Source: Holophagales bacterium (GTDB lineage: Bacteria; Acidobacteriota; Holophagae; Holophagales; Holophagaceae). From it: DNA of 5,246 nt. This document shows positions 1 through 4,826 of this stretch, in pieces. The translations under genes and the position numbers were made by a program. Each line of letters begins with the position of its first letter. The first letter of the stretch is position 1. The DNA lies in assembly GCA_031281385.1 (NCBI GenBank), contig JAITFL010000136.1, positions 1 through 5,246 on the forward strand. Direction: 5' to 3'. The notes beneath the pieces are model-generated. The model was not told the origin of the DNA. It did no database searches and was given only the letters and a program-made list of their open reading frames with translations.

Positions 1-200
1 TTGCTTGGGATGCCCAGCAGCTCTTTTGTAAGGGCTATGGCTTCTTCATGCACAGCGTCGTACTCTTTGGAGCGGTGGCTGATCTCCATGACGGACATGC
101 CGGTGCCTGCAAAATCCAGTAGCTCTTCTTGGGCCTTTTTCAGGGGTTCAAGCGGAAGGCCGGCTGGGCCGGCGTAAAAGTTGATGGTGCGTTTTGACAT
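1..200 (-). CDS. serC: Phosphoserine aminotransferase SerC, N-terminal part (cut by left edge)
   Basis: Converts 3-phosphohydroxypyruvate and glutamate to phosphoserine and 2-oxoglutarate using pyridoxal phosphate, the second step of the phosphorylated serine pathway; cytoplasmic. Only the first 66 codons are in the window. They show the family's N-terminal signature: [11 protein letters not shown] at residues 6-16, then [16 protein letters not shown] at about 32-47, the substrate-binding start of class V aminotransferases of the SerC type. The lysine that holds PLP lies beyond the edge and cannot be checked. The ATG at 198-200 follows a GAGG ribosome binding site about six bases upstream, and the protein starts where SerC proteins normally start. 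The gene lies 35 bases after the serA stop on the same strand, so the two are very likely co-transcribed and catalyse consecutive steps. Confidence 0.95.
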   Translation of the reverse strand, partial: MSKRTINFYAGPAGLPLEPLKKAQEELLDFAGTGMSVMEISHRSKEYDAVHEEAIALTKELLGIPS

Positions 201-235
201 TGATGACCTCGGATGAAAAATAATTGAGTTTCAAT

Positions 236-1108
236 TTATTTGAAGTCAGACAGAATCGCCACGACTTCGTCGCCTATGCGCCCAAGGTTCTCTTTGGTGC
301 TGGCGCCAAGGTGGGGTGCCATGAACACGTTGGGGGCCTTGAGTAGGGGGCAGTCGGGCGGCGGCGGGTCGCTGAACCAAACATCGGTGCCATAGGCCCT
401 GATTTTGCCCGACTTGAGCGCTTCTGCCAAGTCGCTTTCATTGATGCACTTGCCTCGGCCAGTGTTGACGATGATAACGCCGTCTTTCATTTTTGAAATC
501 AGCTGGGCGTTTACCATGCCCTTGGTTTCGTCAGTAAGGGGCGTGTGCAGAGAGATGAAATCCGCCTTTGCTGCCAGTTCGTCGAGCGAGGGCACCAGAT
601 CGGCGATGGGGTGTGCTTTGAGGAATGGGTCGAAGGCAATTATCTTCATGCCGAAAGCTGCGGCGCGCTTTGCGACTTCCGTGGCTATGGCTCCGGCTCC
701 AACAAGGCCCAAGGTCTTGCCGTACAACTCTGTCCGCTTTAGTTCATTTTTTAGGAATTTGCCATCAAGCATTGAAACATGGGCCTCTATCAGCCTTGCG
801 GGAATGGCTGCCATGAAAGCCATTGCCATTTCGGCCACGGCGATGCTGGACGCCTTTGGGGTGTTAGTAGCCTTGATGCCCTTTTCGGCGCAGAGTTTTT
901 TGTCAATGTTGTCCATGCCCACGCCGCCGCGTATGACCAGCTTTAGGTTCGGTGCCTTGGCCAAAAGGTCGGCGTTGACAGTGGTCTTTGAGCGGATCAG
1001 CAAAACCTCGGCTTCTCCCAGCGTGGTCATGTCGCTTGAAACTTGGCCAAATGCGGCTAGGCGCTCGGGCAGCTTTGCGTCAAAGGCATCGGCGATGAGG
1101 ATTTTCAT
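236..1108 (-). CDS. serA: D-3-phosphoglycerate dehydrogenase, short form without ACT domain
   Basis: Oxidises 3-phosphoglycerate to 3-phosphohydroxypyruvate with NAD+, the first step of serine synthesis. The 290-residue protein is a D-2-hydroxyacid dehydrogenase: substrate loop RGGVGMDNID at 60-69, Rossmann segment LVGAGAIATEVAKRAA at 135-150 with D160 at the position that favours NAD, NTGRG at 215-219 with the catalytic Arg218, and MAPHLGAST at 263-271 with the catalytic His266. The usual catalytic Glu of the 'EP' motif is Asp247 here (SDP at 246-248). It stops after the catalytic core, so it lacks the regulatory ACT/ASB domains of longer SerA proteins; serine feedback through an ACT domain is not expected. 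The ATG has a strong GGAGG four to five bases upstream. SerC next door supports the phosphoglycerate assignment over other hydroxyacid dehydrogenases, although the substrate is inferred. Confidence 0.9.
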   Translation of the reverse strand: MKILIADAFDAKLPERLAAFGQVSSDMTTLGEAEVLLIRSKTTVNADLLAKAPNLKLVIRGGVGMDNIDKKLCAEKGIKATNTPKASSIAVAEMAMAFMAAIPARLIEAHVSMLDGKFLKNELKRTELYGKTLGLVGAGAIATEVAKRAAAFGMKIIAFDPFLKAHPIADLVPSLDELAAKADFISLHTPLTDETKGMVNAQLISKMKDGVIIVNTGRGKCINESDLAEALKSGKIRAYGTDVWFSDPPPPDCPLLKAPNVFMAPHLGASTKENLGRIGDEVVAILSDFK

Positions 1109-1141
1109 GTTACCTCCATAAATTCATGTAATCGGGAAAAA

Positions 1142-2383
1142 CTAGCTTTCGTAAATTCGCACCAGCAGGCCCGAGCGCAGCTTAGGCTCGAACCAAGTTG
1201 ACTTGGGCGGCATTATTTGTCCAGCGTCAGAGACAGCCATGAGCTCGGTGAGCGATGTGGGGAACATTGCAAACGCTACGGCGGAGCCTTCGTTGACCCT
1301 TTTTTCTAGCTCTTCGGTGCCGCGGATGCCGCCGATGAAGTCTATGCGCTTGTCAGTTCGTGGGTCTTGGATGCCGAGTATGGGTTGCAACAGGTTGTCC
1401 TGCAAGATGCTCACGTCGAGAGACTTGACGTGGTCGTTTGAATCCCATGTGCCAGGCTTTGCTGTTAGCAGGTGCCACTGGCCGTCAAGGAACATCCCGA
1501 AGCTGTGAAGGCTCTTGGGCTTCTTTTCTGCATTCGGCCCAACGTCGAATTTTTCTTTGATTTTTTCAATGAACTGGTCTTTGCTTAGTCCATTCAGGTC
1601 TTTCACCACGCGGTTGTAGTCCATGATCTTTAGCTGGTCGTGCGGGAACACGACGGCCATGAAGTATTCAAATGGCTCGTTTCCCGTTGCATCGTTTCCA
1701 GCTTCGGCGCGTTTGGCTTGCCCATAGCGAATCGCCGCCGCCGTGCGGTGGTGTCCGTCGGCTATGTAGAGCGCTTTGATGCCGCTAAAGAGATTGGTTA
1801 GCGAGTGGATAACGCTTTCATCGTTGATGACCCAAACTGTGTGTCCAATGCCATCGGGCGCATCAAAGTCGTATGCGGGCTTGGCCTTCATTGCTTTGCT
1901 GATGGTCTGATCAATGTAAGGTGCTGCCGGATAAGTCAGGAAAACGGGCTCTGCGTTGGCGCCCTGCTCTGTGACGTGGCGCGTCCTGTCGTCCTCTTTG
2001 TCCTTGCGGGTGTATTCGTGTTTTTTGATCAGGTTGCTTTCGTATTCTTTCACAGAGCAAAGGCATACCAAGCCAGCCTGCGCGTGGCTGCCCATTTTCT
2101 GCTTATAGACGTAGAAACAGGGTTTGTCGTCTTGGAACAGGGTGCCATCGCTGATGAATCCCTTTAGCGCCTTTACTCCTGCTGCATATACATCGTCGCT
2201 GTGTTCGTCAACGCCTTCTGGCAAATTTATCTCGGGCCGCCCAACATGCAGGAATGAATGGGGCTTGCCTTGAGCCAACTGCCTTGCTTCCACTGAGTTG
2301 ATCACGTCGTATGGAACCGAGGCCACTTCTGCTGCTAATTCTGGCTTTGGCCGAAAGGCACGGAATGGTTTGATGTGGGACAT
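1142..2383 (-). CDS. DUF1015 family protein (COG4198), first gene of the serine operon
   Basis: A 413-residue cytoplasmic protein with no signal peptide or membrane segment. It matches the DUF1015 family across its whole length: VPYDVI at 23-28, a KKHEYT segment at 120-125, ADGHHRTAAA at 208-217, SLDVSILQDNLLQPILGI at 321-338, IDFIGG at 348-353 and MPPKSTWFEPKL at 391-402 near the C-terminus. No biochemical role is firmly known to me. The DGHHR box resembles the short acidic-Gly-His/Arg box of ParB/sulfiredoxin-fold proteins, a fold that includes ADP-dependent free-serine kinases (SerK, SbnI). Since serA starts 33 bases after its stop and serC follows, a role in making or using phosphoserine or serine is a reasonable inference, not a demonstrated function. 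The ATG at 2381-2383 follows a perfect AAGGAG (2388-2393) at four-base spacing. Confidence 0.85.
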   Translation of the reverse strand: MSHIKPFRAFRPKPELAAEVASVPYDVINSVEARQLAQGKPHSFLHVGRPEINLPEGVDEHSDDVYAAGVKALKGFISDGTLFQDDKPCFYVYKQKMGSHAQAGLVCLCSVKEYESNLIKKHEYTRKDKEDDRTRHVTEQGANAEPVFLTYPAAPYIDQTISKAMKAKPAYDFDAPDGIGHTVWVINDESVIHSLTNLFSGIKALYIADGHHRTAAAIRYGQAKRAEAGNDATGNEPFEYFMAVVFPHDQLKIMDYNRVVKDLNGLSKDQFIEKIKEKFDVGPNAEKKPKSLHSFGMFLDGQWHLLTAKPGTWDSNDHVKSLDVSILQDNLLQPILGIQDPRTDKRIDFIGGIRGTEELEKRVNEGSAVAFAMFPTSLTELMAVSDAGQIMPPKSTWFEPKLRSGLLVRIYES

Positions 2384-2403
2384 GGCACTCCTTTCAGTCG
2401 AAG

Positions 2404-2420
2404 GTGCAGACGCGCTGCAC
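2404..2420 (-). promoter_or_regulatory. Perfect hairpin/palindrome in the leader of the DUF1015-serA-serC operon
   Basis: GTGCAG (2404-2409) and CTGCAC (2415-2420) are exact inverted copies around a five-base CG-rich loop. The site lies between the likely -10 box and the Shine-Dalgarno (2388-2393), ending ten bases upstream of the latter. It could be an operator for a dimeric repressor or a small mRNA hairpin in the leader. No T-run follows it in the direction of transcription, so it is not a standard terminator. Function is inferred from position and symmetry only. Confidence 0.4.
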
Positions 2421-2442
2421 GATGTTACACTAACCTCTGTTT

Positions 2443-2448
2443 ATTATA
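2443..2448 (-). promoter_or_regulatory. Likely -10 box (TATAAT) of the serine operon promoter
   Basis: Read on the minus strand this is an exact TATAAT, about 60 bases upstream of the DUF1015 start and within the 115-base gap after the response-regulator gene. Transcription would begin near 2436 and give a leader of about 50 bases. I see no good TTGACA-like -35 hexamer at 16-18 bases, so an activator may be needed, or the match may be weaker than it looks. I also see no terminator hairpin with a T-run between the regulator gene and this site, so read-through from upstream is possible. Confidence 0.5.
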
Positions 2449-2498
2449 CACTTTAGCCCATTTTGCTGGTTGATTGGATATGCTTTGGCGGCTTATGC

Positions 2499-3224
2499 TC
2501 AATTGCCTTTGCCCATGTCTTTTTTCATGGCCAAGTTGAGCAGCAACTCGGTCAAGGGGATGTTGATTGTCCTATTCGCTCTGCACACTTCTGTAAACTC
2601 AACGTGGGTGCTCGGTATGGCCAATATCTGATAGGCGGCGTCCATCCCTTCCAAATCCCTGAATAGGGCGTGGATAAGGTCGCCTTCTTGCACGTACAGC
2701 ATTCCGATGCCCTCGGGGGACTGAATGGTTATTGTGCAGGTTTTGCGCTCCCACTGCATCAATTGTAAGAGACCGTTCAACTGTATGCCTTTGATCACGC
2801 CATCTGGTTTTCGGTTGCCGGCTTCCTTGATTTGCTCGATCAGGGAGGACATCTTGACTGGCTTGGGAATGATCCCCAGTGCGCCCAAAAAGAGGGGGGC
2901 GTTTTGGTGGGTGGTCTCTGCCAGCCCAGTCATCACCAGTATCGGGATGTTGGGGTAGCGCTCGTTAACGATGGAAATCAACTGGTAGCCGTCCATCTCT
3001 GGCATGTACAGGTCGGTGACGATCACGTTTACCACTTGGAGTTTTAGCACTTCAAGGGCCTCTAGGCCGTTGCCTACAACGACCACTTGGTATCCCGCCA
3101 ATTTGCGTAGGCCTGCCCTGAAAAGGGTCTGGGTCGCTGGGTCGTCCTCCGCCAATAGGAGGGTTTTCAGCGGTTCCCCACTATTCGCATCTTGGGGAGT
3201 TTCCATGTCATCTGCCATTGCCAT
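2499..3224 (-). CDS. Response regulator: REC receiver domain plus DUF4388 (PATAN) output domain
   Basis: A 241-residue cytoplasmic signalling protein. Residues 19-135 form a complete receiver domain: acidic pocket AEDD at 25-28, phospho-acceptor Asp71 in VTDLYMP, the switch threonine Thr99 in LVMTG, and Lys121 in IPKP. All residues needed for phosphorylation are present. Residues about 140-235 match DUF4388/PATAN, with the family-like sequence GVIKGIQLNGLLQLMQWERK, then GMLYVQEGDLIHA at 174-186 and a GMDAAYQIL segment at 193-201. There is no DNA-binding helix-turn-helix or enzymatic output, so signalling probably works by protein contact. No histidine kinase is in the window, so its partner is unknown. 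Three in-frame Met codons (residues 1, 3, 7) are possible starts; a GAGGA about ten bases upstream favours the first. Confidence 0.88.
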   Translation of the reverse strand: MAMADDMETPQDANSGEPLKTLLLAEDDPATQTLFRAGLRKLAGYQVVVVGNGLEALEVLKLQVVNVIVTDLYMPEMDGYQLISIVNERYPNIPILVMTGLAETTHQNAPLFLGALGIIPKPVKMSSLIEQIKEAGNRKPDGVIKGIQLNGLLQLMQWERKTCTITIQSPEGIGMLYVQEGDLIHALFRDLEGMDAAYQILAIPSTHVEFTEVCRANRTINIPLTELLLNLAMKKDMGKGN

Positions 3225-3381
3225 TCTGTTTCGGTCCTCGTTTCGTCCAGCCTCTGCTATTGATCTTATTGTTGGCGCTGGCCCTCATTGGGAACAGCCT
3301 AGCTGTCCATCTAGGTGCAAAAACTGCCCCAAAGCGGAATCGGGCGGTTCTATGGGTCGGAGCTTTTTTCTACAGACACCC

Positions 3382-3401
3382 ATTGTTAATGATACAACAA
3401 T
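3382..3401. promoter_or_regulatory. Interrupted palindrome ATTGTT-N8-AACAAT, possible operator
   Basis: ATTGTT (3382-3387) and AACAAT (3396-3401) are exact inverted copies separated by eight bases, giving a 20-base symmetric site as bound by many dimeric regulators. A further AACAAT half-site occurs at 3461-3466, inside the spacer of the yicC promoter. The site lies about 50-70 bases upstream of the yicC -35 box and about 160 bases upstream of the response-regulator start, so it could act on either gene. AT-rich sequence makes chance symmetry fairly likely. Confidence 0.3.
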
Positions 3402-3451
3402 ACGTGGCGCAGATGTCATGGATTTTTGAGCCGACGGACAGCGCTGGCTGG

Positions 3452-3480
3452 TTCAAAAAAAACAATATATCATTTATAAT
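3452..3480 (+). promoter_or_regulatory. Sigma70-like promoter for yicC
   Basis: TTCAAA (3452-3457, four of six matches to the -35 consensus) and an exact TATAAT (3475-3480) are separated by the ideal 17 bases in an AT-rich tract. Transcription would start near 3487, giving a leader of about 60 bases before the yicC ATG at 3549. It is the best promoter match I found in the window. Confidence 0.65.
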
Positions 3481-3503
3481 TCAAAGTGGGGCTTTTCAAG
3501 ACA

Positions 3504-3539
3504 CTCTTTGCACATTTTCTACAATTCTCCAACAAAGGG
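3504..3539 (+). promoter_or_regulatory. Leader stem-loop that could cover the yicC ribosome binding site
   Basis: In the yicC leader, CTCTTTG (3504-3510) can pair with CAAAGGG (3533-3539): seven pairs including one G-U, with a 22-base loop. The right arm contains the AAAGGG that serves as the yicC Shine-Dalgarno, nine bases before the ATG. If formed, it would lower translation initiation. The stem is short and A-U rich, so its stability is modest. Confidence 0.3.
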
Positions 3540-3548
3540 CAGTGCCAG

Positions 3549-4424
3549 ATGAAATCGATGACAGGTTTTGCCGAAACTGTTTGGCCTCTTGAAAACGGCC
3601 AGGCTAGGCTGTCGCTGCGGAGCGTGAACCACAGAGCCTTGGAAATGACCTTTCGCTTGCACCCGGTGCTATTCCCGCTGGAAAGCGAAATACGGTCTTC
3701 CATTCGTGAAAGGGCTTTAAGGGGTAAGCTGGACTTGACCATTGACGTGCAGGGGGCGCCGGGCGCGGAGCCTGTGATCAACCGCGGCCTGCTAAGGAAT
3801 GTGGCTCTGGCTTGGAAAGAGGAAACAGAACATCTGGGGCTGCCGCCGCTGTCCGCCGAAGCATTTTTTAAGATTCCTGGCGCTTTTTCGGCTGCGCCCA
3901 GCGCTATGGCAAAAAGCCTTGAAAAGCCGATCATGGAAGCCCTGCATTCGCTTCTGGACGAATGGAACGGCGCGAGAGCCGATGAAGCTGCGCGACTGAA
4001 GCCCTTTTTCGATGACGCGATTGCCCAGTTGATCGCGCTGCACGGGCAGTTGTCCCTAGAGGCAGGCGCAAATTCGGCTGAACTGCCGGAGGTTTACCAA
4101 AAGCGCATTGAAAGCATTTTGGATGAGGCGGGCCTGCACGGGAAGGTGCCAGAGGAGAGGCTGGTGGCGGAAGTTGGCCTACTGGCAGAGAAGCAGGACG
4201 TGCGAGAGGAATTGGTGCGACTTCATGCCCACTTAGACGACATGCGGCAAAGGCTGGTTCAGGGCCGCGTGACAGGAAAGGCCCTCGACGTGTGGCACCA
4301 AGAAGTTTTGCGAGAAGTCAACACGATTGGCAGCAAATGCAGAAGGCTGGCGATGACTAGGGCGGTGATGGAGGCAAAGGGGATTTTGGAGCAGATGAGG
4401 GAGCAGGGCGCGAATCTTGAATAA
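3549..4424 (+). CDS. yicC: YicC family endoribonuclease
   Basis: A 291-residue cytoplasmic protein, close to the 287 residues of E. coli YicC, a stress-related protein linked to small-RNA turnover and reported to act as an RNase. It opens with the family hallmark MKSMTGFAET (1-10), then SVNHRALEM at 25-33 and ERALRGKLDL at 54-63. The C-terminal half carries the DUF1732 region: EKQDVREELVRLHAHLDDM at 214-232, EVLREVNTIGSKC at 252-264 and ILEQMREQGANLE at the end. The frame is open back to a GTG at 3486, but that codon has no ribosome binding site and lies almost on the predicted transcription start; the ATG at 3549 gives the conserved N-terminus and follows AAAGGG. YicC often sits beside gmk (guanylate kinase); here no gmk follows, and the next gene is convergent. 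Confidence 0.93.
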   Translation: MKSMTGFAETVWPLENGQARLSLRSVNHRALEMTFRLHPVLFPLESEIRSSIRERALRGKLDLTIDVQGAPGAEPVINRGLLRNVALAWKEETEHLGLPPLSAEAFFKIPGAFSAAPSAMAKSLEKPIMEALHSLLDEWNGARADEAARLKPFFDDAIAQLIALHGQLSLEAGANSAELPEVYQKRIESILDEAGLHGKVPEERLVAEVGLLAEKQDVREELVRLHAHLDDMRQRLVQGRVTGKALDVWHQEVLREVNTIGSKCRRLAMTRAVMEAKGILEQMREQGANLE

Positions 4425-4826
4425 TGCCAAGTCCTCAGGATATAGTCAACGCCCTTGACCATCGTTACAGTTTGGCATGCTTCGCCTACGCCTTCCATTC
4501 CGCTCCCCGCCTTTTGGAAGAGCGTGGTAAACCTATTGCGTGACACAGGTCTGCGCTTTCAAGCCACTCCCGGCGTCCCAAGTTGGCGGCTCGCTCCATT
4601 CTCTCGGTATCCTGCGCTTACGCTTGGATACGCGAGACCCCAACGTGGACCGTTGCAACACGTTGGCTGGTTTTGGCGGTATGGGCGTTTTGCCTTCGCT
4701 CGCCTTCGTTTTCGGCGCAGTCTAGCGCATTCGCGCTTTCATGGAGCAAACTGATTAGCTAGTTGAACACTTCTTCACGGGTTCATCTTGTTCTGGTTTT
4801 GAAGGGCGGGGACTATAGTTTTGCAA
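4425..4826. other. 402-base convergent intergenic region without a credible gene
   Basis: The stretch lies between the ends of two convergent genes. Several short frames are open, but none has a ribosome binding site with a sensible start, a recognisable family or a consistent coding signal; the open frames come largely from scarcity of A, which removes stop codons. No hairpin followed by a T-run is present that would serve as an ordinary terminator for either gene. It begins with paired segments ATGCCAA (4424-4430, touching the yicC stop) and TTGGCAT (4472-4478), enclosing GTCAA/TTGAC (4445-4449 and 4455-4459). CGCTC (4501-4505) and GAGCG (4520-4524) also pair. A more strongly structured core follows at 4593-4747. 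The end, about 4750-4826, shows nothing I can name. Confidence 0.6.
4593..4747 (+). other. A-poor, highly structured element; candidate structured RNA or dispersed repeat
   Basis: GCTCCAT (4593-4599) pairs exactly with ATGGAGC (4741-4747) and encloses at least three hairpins. Hairpin A: 4602-4612 with 4626-4637, eleven pairs with one bulged G. Hairpin B: CCAACGTG (4640-4647) with CACGTTGG (4659-4666), eight perfect pairs and an eleven-base loop. Hairpin C: AGCGC (4724-4728) with GCGCT (4733-4737), four-base loop. Between B and C, GCCTTCG is repeated at 4692-4698 and 4702-4708. From 4581 to 4720 the plus strand has 16 A against 41 T in 140 bases. The strand is uncertain, since all stems form on both. 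It could be a multi-branched RNA, a dispersed repeat, or a remnant of a mobile or variable element. No known RNA family is recognised. Confidence 0.35.

Larger units (their letters stand above)
3225..3548. other. Divergent intergenic region between the response regulator and yicC
   Basis: This 324-base stretch separates two divergently transcribed genes. The yicC-proximal part is AT-rich and holds the yicC promoter and leader. The middle holds the palindrome at 3382-3401. Nearer the regulator there is a short inverted repeat, CCTAG (3298-3302) and CTAGG (3311-3315). I could not find a convincing sigma70 promoter for the regulator gene on the minus strand. A plus-strand open frame starting at 3218 with a hydrophobic segment crosses the region, but it overlaps both neighbouring genes and lacks a ribosome binding site. 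Confidence 0.6.

Noticed and set aside
405..1121. Long plus-strand open frame (238 codons) opposite serA.
   Set aside because: It lies almost wholly antisense to serA, whose family motifs are unmistakable; the translation has no recognisable domain and no ribosome binding site. It is a shadow of the coding bias.
3486..3548. N-terminal extension of yicC from a GTG at 3486.
   Set aside because: YicC proteins begin at the (M)xSMTGFA motif, which the ATG at 3549 provides; the GTG coincides with the predicted transcription start and lacks a ribosome binding site.
3218..3592. Plus-strand open frame of 124 codons with a hydrophobic leucine-rich stretch near its start, resembling a small membrane or secreted protein.
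   Set aside because: It has no Shine-Dalgarno, overlaps the start of the response regulator, runs through the yicC promoter and into the yicC coding region in another frame, and matches no family I know. A real gene is possible but poorly supported.
3470..3934. Minus-strand open frame of 154 codons opposite the start of yicC.
   Set aside because: Antisense to a clear yicC; serine-rich and arginine-rich translation of the sort given by shadow frames, with no domain.
4540..4620. Possible tRNA or tmRNA-like sequence around GCTTTCAAGCCACTCC.
   Set aside because: No cloverleaf with acceptor, anticodon and T arms could be assembled on either strand.
4455..4754. Plus-strand open frame of 99 codons in the convergent gap.
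   Set aside because: No Shine-Dalgarno, no recognised domain, and aromatic/arginine-rich composition typical of out-of-frame translation. The scarcity of A in this stretch removes stop codons and explains the open frame.
4425..4826. Integron attC site or transposon end.
   Set aside because: No paired GTTRRRY/RYYYAAC boxes, no terminal inverted repeats with target duplication, and no integrase or transposase in the window.
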